A stretch of 64,000 nt of DNA from Herbaspirillum sp. 3R11 (GTDB lineage: Bacteria > Pseudomonadota > Gammaproteobacteria > Burkholderiales > Burkholderiaceae_D), in the NCBI RefSeq assembly GCF_004563925.1, contig NZ_SPNJ01000002.1, forward strand, positions 124,001 to 188,000, read 5' to 3'. The notes under the pieces were generated by a model. The model ran no database searches. It had not been told where the DNA came from and worked only from the letters and a program-made list of their open reading frames with translations. A program made the position numbers and the translations under genes. This document shows positions 43,437 through 53,654 of the stretch, piece by piece; the stretch's first letter is position 1, and every line of letters starts with the position of its first letter.

Positions 43437-44645
43437 TCAGAATTGCCCCTCCAGGTTGCGTACGATGTATTCGGCAATGGCGAACGAGGAAGTCGCGCCG
43501 GGAGACGGTGCGTTACGGATGTGGGTAATGCGGCCTTTGCGGCGAATGACGAAGTCGTCCACCAAGGACCCATTGTGTTCCATCGCTTGCGCGCGGATGC
43601 CCCGCGCGGCAGGGGTTACTCCGACGTTGGCCAGAGAGGGGACGTACTTTGCTGCTTCAAGCACGAAGGTGCTGCTGCTGGCCACGGTCTTGAGCTCTCG
43701 CAAAGCCGCGGGGACATTGCGCGACGCAAATTTCCAGAATCCCGGATAGCTGAGATAGTCGGCAATATCGCGCAAGCTAAAGCGCTCTCCAGAGTAGTTT
43801 TCTCGTCCTAGCGAAATGAAGGCGTTGGGTCCAATGGTCATCTGCCCATCGATGCGTTTGGTGAAGTGCACGCCTAGAAACGGAAAGCGCGGATCAGGAA
43901 CAGGATAGATCAAGCCTTTGACATGCGATTTGTAAGCCTCATCAATTACGTAGTATTGCCCAAAAAACGGCACGATCTTGGGTGTTTCCAGGTCGCCGGA
44001 GTTGTATGCCAATCGGTCCGACTGCAAGCCGGCACAGGCGACGGCATGGTCGAAGCCGTGCGGATGAATCTCACCATTTTCAAGCTCAACGAAAACCTCG
44101 CTATGGAGCTCCTGCAGTCGACGCACTGGAGCGTTCAGGCAAATCGACGCGCCCTTTTCGATGATGTCTTTGGCGATATGTTGCGCAATCTCGCCGTAGC
44201 TGACAATTGCAGTGTGGGGGGAATGCAAGGCGCGCAGACCGACGCAATTAGGCTCGATCTCACGGAGTTCAGGTGCGCTGATCAGACGCACGTCCTGAAC
44301 GCCGTTGGCGACCGCCTTCTTGTGAATGGCATCCAGGCGTGGTAGCTCTTCTTTTTCCAGCGCCACCACCACTTTGCCGCACTTATCGTAAGGAAGCTCG
44401 TTTTGAAGGCAATACGCCTCCATCAACGCGACCCCGCGGCGGCACAAAGTCGCCTTCAGGCCGCCCGGCTCATAGTAGAGGCCTGCATGGACCACGCCTG
44501 AATTGTGACGCGATTGATGTTGGGCGACGGCAGCTTCCTTTTCAAACAGGGTCACGGCGGCATCCGGGTTGTCGAGGAGTAGTTGTCGCGCCACGGCCAG
44601 GCCGTTGATGCCTCCACCGATGACGGCGTAGCGTATTTTTTTCAT
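43437..44645 (-). CDS. lhgO: L-2-hydroxyglutarate oxidase/dehydrogenase
   Basis: A 402-residue FAD enzyme of the LhgO/L2HGDH family. It begins IRYAVIGGGINGLAVARQLL (FAD site), then VVHAGLYYEPGGLKATLCRRG, a segment diagnostic for the family, LRALHSPHTAIVSYGEIAQ, FFGQYYVIDE, and the closing GVTPAARGIRAQAM with NAPSPGATSSFAIAEYI. It oxidises L-2-hydroxyglutarate to 2-oxoglutarate with electrons to the quinone pool. ATG 44645 is chosen though the frame runs on to 44744. It is divergent from a LysR gene that probably controls it. It lies outside the low-GC island. Confidence 0.93.
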   Translation of the reverse strand: MKKIRYAVIGGGINGLAVARQLLLDNPDAAVTLFEKEAAVAQHQSRHNSGVVHAGLYYEPGGLKATLCRRGVALMEAYCLQNELPYDKCGKVVVALEKEELPRLDAIHKKAVANGVQDVRLISAPELREIEPNCVGLRALHSPHTAIVSYGEIAQHIAKDIIEKGASICLNAPVRRLQELHSEVFVELENGEIHPHGFDHAVACAGLQSDRLAYNSGDLETPKIVPFFGQYYVIDEAYKSHVKGLIYPVPDPRFPFLGVHFTKRIDGQMTIGPNAFISLGRENYSGERFSLRDIADYLSYPGFWKFASRNVPAALRELKTVASSSTFVLEAAKYVPSLANVGVTPAARGIRAQAMEHNGSLVDDFVIRRKGRITHIRNAPSPGATSSFAIAEYIVRNLEGQF

Positions 44646-44773
44646 GAATGGATTCTCTGATGGAAGGCTGCCGGGCACGAGGCCTGAGCGCCCGATTCTA
44701 AAGAACGTCTGTTTAATTAAAAGAGAAATTATTGCTACAATCAATTTTCCATAAATAGAACATGTTGTGCGTC

Positions 44774-45685
44774 ATGACCTTGAAACAGCTGGAAGCCTTT
44801 TATTGGGCGGCGACCTGCGCCAACTTCGCCATCGCTGCGCAACGCGTGCACGTGTCGATCTCTTCACTCTCCAAACGCATCACCGAACTCGAGCAATCGC
44901 TGGACGTGGTGTTGTTTGACCGTAGCGGCTATCGGGCTGAATTGACAGATGCTGGACAGCAACTGATGCCGCGCGCACTCGGCCTGCTGGATTCAGCGGC
45001 GGCGATTCGCAATTCCTTCAATGCGGACCTTGGCTTGGTGGGGCGCTGTCGCTTCGGCGTCGGTGAATTGAGCGCGCTCACCTGGCTGCCTAACTTCATC
45101 GCGCAGGCACGCGTGCAGCATCCCGGCCTGGTGCTGGAACCTTACGTTGACGTTGGCGCCGTGCTGGAAGAACGCGTCGACAACGGCGAGCTGGACTTTG
45201 CCATCATCGCCGGCCGCTCTTCGCGCCAGGCACTGCTGGCAGATCCCATCGCACAAGCGCGCTTTGCCTGGGTAGCAGCGCGCTCGCTGTGCCGGTCGGG
45301 CGTGCTCATCACGGATCTGATGCGCCAGGGCTTGCCGTTGATTGCCCTGCCGGCCTCCGCCGGTACTACCCGGCTCCTCGACGACTGGCTGTTGAGCAAT
45401 CACATCGCGGCGACCGAACGCATCAGTTGCAACAACTGGGGCGCGATTGCAGGCATGATCGTGGCGGGCGTAGGGGTGGGGATGTTGCCGCAAGGATGGG
45501 CGGCCACGCTGACACGGCAAAAGGCCCTCGCCATGCCCGAGGGCAAGCTGCAACTCGCGCCCCTGACCTATGCGTTTCACTGGCGCCGCGGTGACTCGCG
45601 TCCGCTGCTGGACAAAATGCGCACGCTGGTCGCCGGGTCGGCAGATTTTTCAGCGGAGGTACGATTGCCAGGATTGCTTGCGTAA
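44774..45685 (+). CDS. LysR-family transcriptional regulator
   Basis: An LTTR of 303 residues from ATG 44774 (an in-frame ATG at 44762 would add four). The HTH MTLKQLEAFYWAATCANFAI, then AAQRVHVSISSLSKRITELEQ is clear. The effector domain starts CRFGVGELSALTWLP. It lies divergent from lhgO with about 130 bp of AT-rich DNA between. No downstream partner on its own strand for about 460 bp. It likely regulates lhgO, with the inducer perhaps 2-hydroxyglutarate or glutarate; inferred from position. Confidence 0.9.
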   Translation: MTLKQLEAFYWAATCANFAIAAQRVHVSISSLSKRITELEQSLDVVLFDRSGYRAELTDAGQQLMPRALGLLDSAAAIRNSFNADLGLVGRCRFGVGELSALTWLPNFIAQARVQHPGLVLEPYVDVGAVLEERVDNGELDFAIIAGRSSRQALLADPIAQARFAWVAARSLCRSGVLITDLMRQGLPLIALPASAGTTRLLDDWLLSNHIAATERISCNNWGAIAGMIVAGVGVGMLPQGWAATLTRQKALAMPEGKLQLAPLTYAFHWRRGDSRPLLDKMRTLVAGSADFSAEVRLPGLLA

Positions 45686-46147
45686 TTTGCTGGCGTCTGT
45701 CTCGAATTGGAGAATGACGCGCTGCTGCACGGCAGCCATCCTACTGACTTTTTTGGTGCGGCGAGTCACGCGTATTGCACCCGGGCATCGTGCTGTTCTG
45801 TTCCCGGCTATACCGAAAATCAGTATGCTCATGTTTTTTTGCAGGCCGGTCCGAGGTGAAAATCGCAGTAGCCGTGAGGTATAGCACTGCTGCCCTGTCA
45901 CTGTTTTGACATTAATTCGCATCTGCGACATTGTCCGGCGTAATCCTTTTGCCAGCCTGGTTCGCCCTGTTTTTGGGCCCTCTTTTGGGGCACTTTGTGT
46001 ATATCAAAAAGGTATATCAACCATGCCAATTCAGTAATTTGAGAGTGGCGACTGCCTGCATATACTTGCCTCAACTTATAGAAAATAAGTCTAGCCGGAC
46101 AGTTTGCAAAGCTGATAGCCACTTGATGATAGTTGGGGAGAGAGTCG
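45686..46147. other. Non-coding stretch before the peptide ABC operon
   Basis: A 462-bp stretch with no credible gene. Its second half holds the promoter block at 46021-46066. The first half shows no convincing terminator for the LysR gene. Confidence 0.6.
46021..46066 (+). promoter_or_regulatory. Promoter block of the peptide ABC operon, shared with the capA gene
   Basis: TTGAGA (46039-46044), a 16-bp spacer and TATACT (46061-46066) form a sigma-70 promoter about 80 bp before the start at 46148. The conserved CCATGCCAATTC lies just upstream at 46021-46032. The whole 46-bp block aligns without gaps to 57587-57632 (about 35 of 46 identical by hand count). Confidence 0.65.
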
Positions 46148-47785
46148 ATGAATGCTTTAGGTCTTACACGTTTTAAACGTCTTGCCATGCCAGCCGCCTG
46201 TGCCGGCTTGCTCGCTGCGGCTTTGGGTGCTGCGCCGGTACAGGCTGCCGAACTGAAAATCGGCCTGGCCGCCGAGCCCACCGCGATGGATCCGCACTAC
46301 CATCTGTTCACGCCCAACATCTCGCTGGCGAATCATATCTACGAGCCGCTAGTGATGAAGAACCCCGATTTTTCGATGCATCCGGGGCTGGCAGAATCCT
46401 ACCGCGCGATCAATCCGACTACTTGGGAATTCAAGCTGCGCAAGAACGTCAAGTTCCACGACGGCACCGCCTTCGACGCCAATGACGTGTTGTTTACTTT
46501 CTGTCGCGTGCCGACCGTGCCCAACAGTCCTTCGCCGTTCACGCTTTACACCAAGGCGATCAAGGAGATGGAAGCTCCGGACCCCTACACCGTGATCATC
46601 AAGACCGTCGAGCCTTATCCACTGCTGCCCAACGAGATATCCAGCATCGGCATCATTTCTGACAGCATCATCGACGGCGAGAAAGTGCATTTCTCGGAGT
46701 CCGGTTGCAAAATTTCCCACAAGTGGCCGTCGACCGCCGACTTCAACAGCGGCAAGGCCTCCATCGGCACCGGCCCGTTCAAGTTCGGGCAATTCGTCAA
46801 GGGTGATCGTATCGTGCTCAAGCGCAACGACGCGTACTGGGGCAAGAAGCCGACCTGGGATCAGGTCGTCATGCGTCCGATCACCAATCCGGGTTCGCGG
46901 GTGGCGGCGTTGCTGGCAGGCGACGTCGATTTCATCGAACGCCCGACTACGCAAGATATTCCACGCATCAAGGCCGACAGCCGCTTCAGGATCGAAGGCG
47001 CGGTCTCGACCCGCACCGTGTTCCTGGTGATGGATCAGAGCAGCGACAAGGCGCCGCCGGGCGTGAAGACCGCCGATGGCAAGAATCCTTTCAAGGACGT
47101 GCGAGTGCGCAAGGCGCTGTCGATGGCAATCGACCGGCGTGCGATCGTGGACCGCATCATGGGGGGCTTCGCCAAGCCGGCGCAACAATTGATGAGCAAG
47201 GAATTCTTCGGTACCGACACCTCTTTGCCGGTGTTGGCGACGAATGTGGCGGAAGCCAAGAAGTTGTTGGCCGAAGCCGGTTATCCGGACGGCTTTGAGA
47301 TTACGCTGGCTACCCCCAACGATCGCTACATCAACGATGCGCAAGTGGCCCAAGCGGTGGCGCAGATGTTCGCCAAAGTCGGCATCAAGACCGGTGTCGA
47401 CGCGATGACCGCTAGCAGTTTCCTGTCGCGCCGCGCCAAGCATGACTTCGGCATCTACCTGTTCGGTTGGGGGGCGCAGACCGGCGAAATGTCGTCGCCG
47501 CTGCGTGGTCTGGTCGCCACCATCAACAAGACTCGCGGCTGGGGTAGCTCCAACTACGGCAAGTTCTCCGATGCCACCCTCGACAGCACGCTTGAAAAAG
47601 CCATGGAGACGGTCGATGACAACCAGCGCCGCACACTGTTGGCGCAAGCCAGCAAGCGCTCGATGGAGTTGATGGCGGTGATTCCGCTGCACTATGAAGT
47701 GACGCCCTGGGCCATGAAATCGAGCCTGAACTACAAGGCGCGCGCCGATGAATTCACGAAGGCCGAAGATGTAACGCCCAAGTGA
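46148..47785 (+). CDS. Peptide/opine ABC transporter, periplasmic binding protein (family 5)
   Basis: A 545-residue DppA/OppA-type protein. Signal peptide to about residue 35 (CAGLLAAALGAAPVQA). The SBP_bac_5 pattern is clear: ELKIGLAAEPTAMDPHYHLF, WEFKLRKNVKFHDGTAFDANDV, GTGPFKF, NPFKDVRVRKALSMAIDRRAI, and AEAKKLLAEAGYPDGFEITL. GGGGAGAGA precedes ATG 46148. It delivers a peptide, or another bulky N-acyl or opine-type ligand, to the permeases encoded next. Two hairpins after the gene probably raise its mRNA level relative to the permeases. Confidence 0.93.
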   Translation: MNALGLTRFKRLAMPAACAGLLAAALGAAPVQAAELKIGLAAEPTAMDPHYHLFTPNISLANHIYEPLVMKNPDFSMHPGLAESYRAINPTTWEFKLRKNVKFHDGTAFDANDVLFTFCRVPTVPNSPSPFTLYTKAIKEMEAPDPYTVIIKTVEPYPLLPNEISSIGIISDSIIDGEKVHFSESGCKISHKWPSTADFNSGKASIGTGPFKFGQFVKGDRIVLKRNDAYWGKKPTWDQVVMRPITNPGSRVAALLAGDVDFIERPTTQDIPRIKADSRFRIEGAVSTRTVFLVMDQSSDKAPPGVKTADGKNPFKDVRVRKALSMAIDRRAIVDRIMGGFAKPAQQLMSKEFFGTDTSLPVLATNVAEAKKLLAEAGYPDGFEITLATPNDRYINDAQVAQAVAQMFAKVGIKTGVDAMTASSFLSRRAKHDFGIYLFGWGAQTGEMSSPLRGLVATINKTRGWGSSNYGKFSDATLDSTLEKAMETVDDNQRRTLLAQASKRSMELMAVIPLHYEVTPWAMKSSLNYKARADEFTKAEDVTPK

Positions 47786-47790
47786 AGCAG

Positions 47791-47868
47791 GCTGCCCGAC
47801 GGGCAGCATCTGTAACCGTACCAACACGGCAAGCAATGTGAATCAGTCCGGCCACGCGATGTGGCCGG
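47791..47868 (+). other. Two intercistronic hairpins between binding-protein and permease genes
   Basis: GCTGCCC-GAC-GGGCAGC (47791-47807) and CCGGCCAC-GCGAT-GTGGCCGG (47848-47868) are perfect GC-rich stems without T-runs. Such elements in ABC operons stabilise the upstream binding-protein mRNA or give partial termination. Confidence 0.6.
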
Positions 47869-47937
47869 GCAGGGCGCCGTGTTGCCTGAACATCCTGATT
47901 GCTCCCGCATTTTACCAACCAGCATGAAGAAGCCAGC

Positions 47938-48912
47938 ATGATTACTTTTTTGATCCGGCGTCTGATCCCGTCTCTGATGGCGATGTTCGTGATGTCACTG
48001 ATCCTGTTCCTGGGTCTGTATACGATCGGCGACCCGATCGAAATCCTGGTCGACCCGTCGGCCGACGATGCGACCCGCGACGCGGTGCGTCAAAGCCTGG
48101 GGCTGAACTTGCCGCTCTATCTGCAGTTTTTCCGCTTCCTGAACAATGCGCTGCACGGCGACCTCGGCAATTCCTTCGTGCAAAACGTGCCGGCCATCCA
48201 GTTGATCCTGCAGCGCATGCCGGCCACGCTGGAAGTGGCGGTGCTGGCGCTGGTGATTGCCGTCATCGTCGGACTGCCGCTGGGCATGCTGGCCGGCCTG
48301 CGGCCCGCGGGCAACATCAGCCGCGTGATCATGTCGGTATCGATCCTCGGCTTTTCGCTGCCGGGTTTCTGGATAGGCCTGATGCTGGTACTCAGTTTCG
48401 GCGTGTTGCTGGGCTGGTTGCCGGCCGGCGGCCGGGGTGAAACCAGCTTGCTGCTGGGCGTGCCGGTGAGCTTTCTTACGCTCGACGGCCTGCGCCATCT
48501 GTTCTTGCCGGCGCTCACGTTGTCACTCTACAAAACCGCGCTGATCATCCGCCTGAGCCGCGCCGGCACGCGTGAAGTGATGCAGAACGATTACATCAAA
48601 TTTGCGCGCGCCAAGGGTGTCAAGCCATCGCGGATCATCTTTCTGCATGTGCTGAAAAATATTGCCATCCCCATCGTGACCGTGGTCGGCCTCGAATTCG
48701 GTTCGCTGATCGCCTTCGCGGTGGTGACCGAAACCGTATTTGCCTGGCCCGGCATGGGCAAGCTGCTGATCGACAGCATTCTGCGACTGGACCGGCCGGT
48801 GGTGGTGGCCTACCTGCTGATCGTGGTGGTGATGTTTTCCTTGATCAACTTGGCAGTTGATCTGGTGTATTCACTGCTCGATCCGCGCATTCGCATGGGA
48901 GGCAAGGCCTGA
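47938..48912 (+). CDS. Peptide ABC transporter permease (DppB type)
   Basis: A 324-residue inner-membrane permease with about six helices. It starts MITFLIRRLIPSLMAMFVMS, as in DppB, has the periplasmic N-terminal loop with LGLNLPLYLQFFRFL, and the EAA-type loop EVMQNDYIKFARAKGVKPSR that contacts the ATPase. It ends DLVYSLLDPRIRMGGKA. ATG 47938 is used; the frame upstream to 47899 lacks family sequence. It pairs with the DppC-type protein 1 bp downstream. Confidence 0.93.
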   Translation: MITFLIRRLIPSLMAMFVMSLILFLGLYTIGDPIEILVDPSADDATRDAVRQSLGLNLPLYLQFFRFLNNALHGDLGNSFVQNVPAIQLILQRMPATLEVAVLALVIAVIVGLPLGMLAGLRPAGNISRVIMSVSILGFSLPGFWIGLMLVLSFGVLLGWLPAGGRGETSLLLGVPVSFLTLDGLRHLFLPALTLSLYKTALIIRLSRAGTREVMQNDYIKFARAKGVKPSRIIFLHVLKNIAIPIVTVVGLEFGSLIAFAVVTETVFAWPGMGKLLIDSILRLDRPVVVAYLLIVVVMFSLINLAVDLVYSLLDPRIRMGGKA

Positions 48913-48913
48913 A

Positions 48914-49834
48914 ATGGAAATCGCAATGCAAACTGAATTGTCCAAGAAAGCGCGTCCCAGGGCATCGATGCTCAAGCGTATCGCCATTGATTTTGCGCAC
49001 AGCAAGGTGGCCATGGCCGGTCTCGTCGTGCTGGCGTTGCTGATCCTGGCGGCGCTGTTCGCGCCGCTGGTGACGCCGCAAAATCCCTACGACCTGAACC
49101 AGCTCAATGTGATGAACAGTCACTTGCCGCCAGGCGCGCGACCCGACGACCAGACTTTTCATTTCTGGCTCGGCAGCGATGACCAGGGTCGCGATATCTA
49201 CAGCGGCATCGTCTACGGCTTGCGTATCAGCCTGATGGTCGGTTTTGTCAGCACCGGCGTGGCGCTGGCGATCGGTACCCTGTTCGGCCTGGTGGCGGCC
49301 TATTTCGGCGGTTGGGTCGATGGCCTGATCATGCGTATCGTCGACCTGCAACTGTCGTTCCCGGCCATGCTGATCGCGCTGGTGCTGCTGGCGGTGCTGG
49401 GTACCGGTCTTGACAAGGTGATCGTCGCGCTGATTGCGGTGCAGTGGGCCTACTACGCACGCACCGTGCGCAGCGCCGCGCTGATCGAAAAGAATCGTGA
49501 ATACATCGAGGCGGCGCGCAGCCTGGGTTTGTCCAGCCGTCGCATCCTGTTGCGCCATTTGCTGCCCAACTGCGTGCCGCCGCTGATCGTGGTGGCGACC
49601 ATGAACATCGCCACCGCCATTTCGCTGGAAGCCACATTGGCCTTCCTTGGCGTCGGTGCGCCGATCACCGAGCCTTCGCTCGGACGGCTGATCGCCAACG
49701 GCTATTCGTACATGCTGTCGGGCGAATACTGGATCTGTTTTTACCCCGGTGTGGTGCTGGTGCTGTTGATCGTGGCCGTCAATCTGGTCGGCGATCAATT
49801 GCGCGATGTCCTCAATCCTCGTCTGCAAAAGTGA
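48914..49834 (+). CDS. Peptide ABC transporter permease (DppC type)
   Basis: A 306-residue permease. A cytoplasmic N-tail leads into the first helix (MAGLVVLALLILAALFAPLV). The conserved loop FWLGSDDQGRDIYSGIVYG follows, and the EAA motif region reads EYIEAARSLGLSSRRILLRHLLPN. ATG 48914 is chosen; ATG 48926 is an alternative. It is translationally close to its neighbours: the stop TGA at 49832 overlaps a possible GTG start of the next gene. It forms the channel with the DppB-type subunit. Confidence 0.93.
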   Translation: MEIAMQTELSKKARPRASMLKRIAIDFAHSKVAMAGLVVLALLILAALFAPLVTPQNPYDLNQLNVMNSHLPPGARPDDQTFHFWLGSDDQGRDIYSGIVYGLRISLMVGFVSTGVALAIGTLFGLVAAYFGGWVDGLIMRIVDLQLSFPAMLIALVLLAVLGTGLDKVIVALIAVQWAYYARTVRSAALIEKNREYIEAARSLGLSSRRILLRHLLPNCVPPLIVVATMNIATAISLEATLAFLGVGAPITEPSLGRLIANGYSYMLSGEYWICFYPGVVLVLLIVAVNLVGDQLRDVLNPRLQK

Positions 49835-49839
49835 ATCTC

Positions 49840-50841
49840 ATGAGCGATATCTTATTGGAAGTGCGCGACCTGCAAACCTGGTTCGACACCCGTTCCGGCA
49901 TCATTCGTTCGGTCAACGGCGTCGACCTCACGCTCAAGCGCGGCGAGATTCTGGGTCTGGTGGGCGAGTCGGGTTCGGGCAAGAGCGTGACCGGCTACTC
50001 CATCATGGGTTTGCTGGAAGCGCCGGGGCGCATCGCCGGCGGCTCCATCAAGTTCTACAGCAAAAACAGCGGCGCCCTCGATCTGGTCAACCTGCCAGAA
50101 GAGCGTTTGCGAGCACTGCGCGGCGACCGCATTGCGATGATCTTCCAGGATCCCGCCACCAGTCTCAACCCGGTGCTACGGGTCGACACCCAGATGCGCG
50201 AAGCGCTGCATTCACATGCGCGCATGAGCAGCGAGCAGGCGCACGGGATCGCGCGCGAAGCGCTGAACCGGGTCGGTATTGCAGCGCCCGACGAACGCCT
50301 GAAGTCATATCCGCATCAATTCTCGGGCGGCATGCGTCAGCGCGTGGCGATCGCAACCGCGATCCTCAACAAGCCCGAACTGATCATTGCCGATGAGCCG
50401 ACCACGGCGCTCGACGTGACGGTGCAGGCGCAAATTCTGTATGAGGTAAAAAAGCTGTGCCGCGAATCGGGTACGGCGCTGATCTGGATCACCCACGACC
50501 TGTCGCTGGTATCGGGGCTGGCCGACAAGATCGCGGTGATGTATGCCGGGCGCATCGTCGAGAGCGGCCCGATTGCCGATGTCATGGCTGCGCCGCGTCA
50601 TCCTTACACCATCGGCTTGATGAAATCGATACCGAGCAACAACCCGCGTGGCCAGCCGCTGTACCAGATTCCCGGGATGGCGCCGTCGGCGGAAAACCTG
50701 CCCACCGGTTGTGCTTTCCGGCCGCGCTGCGAGCGCGCCAGCGCAGAGTGTGAGCGCATCCCTGCGGCACGCGACCTGTCGCGCACAGCAGGTGTCGAGC
50801 ACATGGTGCGTTGTTTCCATGCCGAAGAGGTGCACGTATGA
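49840..50841 (+). CDS. Peptide ABC transporter ATP-binding protein (DppD type)
   Basis: A 333-residue ATPase. Walker A GESGSGKSVTGYS near residue 46, signature FSGGMRQRVAIA, Walker B LIIADEPTTALD and a switch His in WITHDLS. The C-terminal oligopeptide-transporter extension ends with the cysteine cluster CAFRPRCERASAEC, typical of DppD/OppD 4Fe-4S binding. The start could also be the GTG at 49831. Its stop overlaps the first possible ATG of the next ATPase gene (ATGA). Confidence 0.93.
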   Translation: MSDILLEVRDLQTWFDTRSGIIRSVNGVDLTLKRGEILGLVGESGSGKSVTGYSIMGLLEAPGRIAGGSIKFYSKNSGALDLVNLPEERLRALRGDRIAMIFQDPATSLNPVLRVDTQMREALHSHARMSSEQAHGIAREALNRVGIAAPDERLKSYPHQFSGGMRQRVAIATAILNKPELIIADEPTTALDVTVQAQILYEVKKLCRESGTALIWITHDLSLVSGLADKIAVMYAGRIVESGPIADVMAAPRHPYTIGLMKSIPSNNPRGQPLYQIPGMAPSAENLPTGCAFRPRCERASAECERIPAARDLSRTAGVEHMVRCFHAEEVHV

Positions 50842-50864
50842 GCATCAGTCAGAGGGAGAACCCA

Positions 50865-51872
50865 ATGAGCACATTGACGACGTCGGACAGCCTGATCCGG
50901 CTTGACCACATTTCCAAACGCTTCACTACCAAGCGCGACCTGGCCGGCGCACTGATCGCCAGACTCAGCGGCAAGTCGCCGCCGCCGTCGGTGCATGCAG
51001 TGGATGACGTGTCGCTGCAGATCGCCAAAGGCGAGGTGCTCGGCCTGGTGGGCGAGTCGGGCTGCGGCAAGTCCACGTTGGGGCGGGTGGTGGCAGGCAT
51101 CCACACCCAGAGTAGCGGCGACATGCAGTGGAAGGGTACGCCGGTCGGTCAACTAGACGCGGCCGGACGCAAACGCCAGAGCCTGGCGATCCAGATGATT
51201 TTCCAGGATCCCATGGCTTCGCTCAATCCGCGCATGCGCGTGCGCGACATCATTGGCGAGGCGCCGTTGGCGCATGGGCTGGTGAAGCCGGCCGCTTTGG
51301 AAGACTATGTCGACGACGTGATGCTGCGCGTGGGACTGGACCCGACCTATCAGTTGCGCTATCCGCATCAATTTTCGGGTGGCCAGCGCCAGCGTATCGG
51401 CATCGCGCGGGCACTGGCGGTGCAGCCTGAATTCCTGGTCTGTGACGAATCGGTGGCGGCGCTGGACGTGTCGATCCAGGCGCAGGTCATCAACCTGTTC
51501 ATGCGCCTGCGAGAAGAGTTCAACCTGACCTACCTGTTCATCAGCCATGACCTGGGCGTGGTGGAACATATTTCAGACCGCGTAGCGATCATGTACCTGG
51601 GACGTATCGTCGAGATTGCGCCGACCGTCGAATTGTTTGCACAGCCCCATCATCCCTACACCCAGGCGCTGCTCAACGAAGTGCCGCGCATCAGCACCAC
51701 GCCGCGTGAATTCAGTCCGATGAAAGGCGAATTGCCGTCGCCGCTCAATCCACCTCCGGGCTGCCACTTCCATCCGCGCTGTCCGTTCGCGATGGCGCGC
51801 TGCCGCACCGAGCGGCCGGAGCTGCGGCAGATCTCGGCCACGCATGCCTCAGCCTGTCATCTCAACGATTGA
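50865..51872 (+). CDS. Peptide ABC transporter ATP-binding protein (DppF type)
   Basis: A 335-residue ATPase partner of the DppD type. Walker [13 protein letters not shown], signature [15 protein letters not shown], Walker [15 protein letters not shown] and [15 protein letters not shown]. The C-terminal [14 protein letters not shown] cluster is present. AGAGGGAGA lies about 6 nt before ATG 50865; an overlapping ATG at 50838 is an alternative start. It completes the five-gene importer; the operon appears to run on into the chemoreceptor gene 31 bp downstream. Confidence 0.93.
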   Translation: MSTLTTSDSLIRLDHISKRFTTKRDLAGALIARLSGKSPPPSVHAVDDVSLQIAKGEVLGLVGESGCGKSTLGRVVAGIHTQSSGDMQWKGTPVGQLDAAGRKRQSLAIQMIFQDPMASLNPRMRVRDIIGEAPLAHGLVKPAALEDYVDDVMLRVGLDPTYQLRYPHQFSGGQRQRIGIARALAVQPEFLVCDESVAALDVSIQAQVINLFMRLREEFNLTYLFISHDLGVVEHISDRVAIMYLGRIVEIAPTVELFAQPHHPYTQALLNEVPRISTTPREFSPMKGELPSPLNPPPGCHFHPRCPFAMARCRTERPELRQISATHASACHLND

Positions 51873-51903
51873 TCAATTCCACCTTCTTGCGTCAGGAGCG
51901 GCC

Positions 51904-53568
51904 ATGAAACTAGGTAATGTACGTATCGGTACCCGTTTGGGAATCGGATTCGGCCTGTTGTTGCTGATCCTGATTGTGCAGATCGCGATCGTGGCCGTCA
52001 TCAGCGCCGGCAACAGCAGTCGCCTCAACAATGACCTGGCCACCGCCAATGCACGCGTGCTGCTGGCCTCGAACATGCGCACGGCCTTGCTGCAGGCGGG
52101 CATCTCCATGCGCAACATCGGCTTGCAGACCGACCTGAGCGCCATGCAAACCGAAGAAGACCGCTACAACGTCGCCCAGCGCCGTTACCGCGAAGGACGC
52201 GACAAGTTGCTCGCCAGCGGCTTGGCCAAAGCGGACAGCGACGCCGTCGTGCGCCTCGATGTCTTGCAAGGTCGCATGGCCGAGCCAATGAAAGAAGCCA
52301 TGGCCGATGCGCATTCGTTCAACGGTGAAGGCGCGGCCAAGCTGATCGCCGAACAGATCGATCCGCTCACGCAGCAATCGATGGTGGAAATCGACCGGCT
52401 GGTCGAGGCGCAACAGGCGGTATCGCGCAGCAGCCTGCAGACGGTGACGGCAGATTCGGGCTCGATCATTTATTTCTCCATCATCGTCGGGCTGGTGTCG
52501 CTGGCTGTCGGCGGCCTGTCGGCGCTGGTCATCACGCGCAGCATCACCGTGCCGCTGAAGGCTGCCGTCACGGTGGCGCGGCGGGTGGCGGCGGGAGAAT
52601 TGGAGCTCAGCGAGAAGATGACCGGCAGCGATGAAATCTGTCAGTTGCTCGATGCGCTGGCGGACATGAACGCCAGCCTGCTGAAGATGGTCGGTGAGGT
52701 GCGCGAGGCCAGCGTCACCATCCGGATTTCGTCGGGTGAAATTGCGGCCGGCAATGCCGACCTGTCGATCCGTACCGAGACGCAGGCAGCATCGCTGCAA
52801 GAAACCGCGGCCTCGATGGAAGCGCTGACCTCTGCCGTGCGGCTCAATGCCGAGAACACCGGCGTCGCCAGTGAACTGGTGGACGCAGCCTCGCAGCACG
52901 CCGGCAGCGGTGGCGAGATTGTGGCGCAGGTAGTCTCGACCATGGGGTCGATCAAGGAAAGTTCGCGTCGTATCGTCGACATCATCGGTGTCATCGATGG
53001 CATTGCCTTCCAGACCAATATCCTCGCGCTCAATGCGGCGGTGGAAGCGGCGCGCGCTGGCGAGCAGGGCCGCGGGTTTGCGGTCGTGGCGTCGGAGGTA
53101 CGCAGCCTGGCGGCACGCTCGGCCAGTGCCGCCAAGGAAATCAAGGTGCTGATCGCGGACTCGGTCGGCAAGGTGGACGCCGGTGCGGTGCTGGTCGAGA
53201 AAAGCGGCATGGCGATGGATGAAATCGTCAGTTCGGTGCAACGCGTTACCAGCGTCATGGCCGACATTGCGCATGCCGGGCGCGAGCAGAGCAAGGGTAT
53301 TGTTGAAGTCAACAGCGCCATTGCGCGTATGGACCAGATGACCCAGCAAAACGCCGCCCTGGTGGAGCACGCCGCCGCCTCGGCCGAAAGCATGAGCCTG
53401 CAGGCAACGCGCCTGGCCGGCGCGGTGGCGGCGTTCAAGCTGGGCGAAGCAGCGGCCCCGGCGGTCGCGCCGATTTCCCGGCCGGCGCCGCTCTTGGCGC
53501 GACCTTTGCCACGGTCCTTGCCACGACCGTTGCCGGCAGGACTGGGCGAGGAATTTGAGCAGTACTGA
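51904..53568 (+). CDS. Methyl-accepting chemotaxis protein within the peptide transport operon
   Basis: A 554-residue chemoreceptor. Helix 1 ([20 protein letters not shown]) is near the N-terminus, then a four-helix-bundle periplasmic sensor (about residues 35-190), helix 2 ([20 protein letters not shown]), HAMP, and the signalling domain with tip [21 protein letters not shown]. It ends EEFEQY and lacks the xWxxF pentapeptide seen in the 3869-5575 receptor. AGGAG precedes ATG 51904. Its place directly after the ATPase genes suggests it senses the same ligand, directly or through the binding protein. Confidence 0.93.
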   Translation: MKLGNVRIGTRLGIGFGLLLLILIVQIAIVAVISAGNSSRLNNDLATANARVLLASNMRTALLQAGISMRNIGLQTDLSAMQTEEDRYNVAQRRYREGRDKLLASGLAKADSDAVVRLDVLQGRMAEPMKEAMADAHSFNGEGAAKLIAEQIDPLTQQSMVEIDRLVEAQQAVSRSSLQTVTADSGSIIYFSIIVGLVSLAVGGLSALVITRSITVPLKAAVTVARRVAAGELELSEKMTGSDEICQLLDALADMNASLLKMVGEVREASVTIRISSGEIAAGNADLSIRTETQAASLQETAASMEALTSAVRLNAENTGVASELVDAASQHAGSGGEIVAQVVSTMGSIKESSRRIVDIIGVIDGIAFQTNILALNAAVEAARAGEQGRGFAVVASEVRSLAARSASAAKEIKVLIADSVGKVDAGAVLVEKSGMAMDEIVSSVQRVTSVMADIAHAGREQSKGIVEVNSAIARMDQMTQQNAALVEHAAASAESMSLQATRLAGAVAAFKLGEAAAPAVAPISRPAPLLARPLPRSLPRPLPAGLGEEFEQY

Positions 53569-53575
53569 ATTTCAC

Positions 53576-53611
53576 GACGCCGGGCCCGGACCGGGCAGCG
53601 GGCGTCATTTT
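53576..53611 (+). terminator. Terminator after the chemoreceptor gene
   Basis: Outer arms GACGCC / GGCGTC with inner GCCCGG / CCGGGC pairing, followed by ATTTTTA, 8 bp after the chemoreceptor stop. It could be partial, since the M20 gene starts 87 bp later in the same direction. Confidence 0.7.
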
Positions 53612-53654
53612 TATCGCGAACATTTTTACATCAAGACAGGACGACAGACACGCC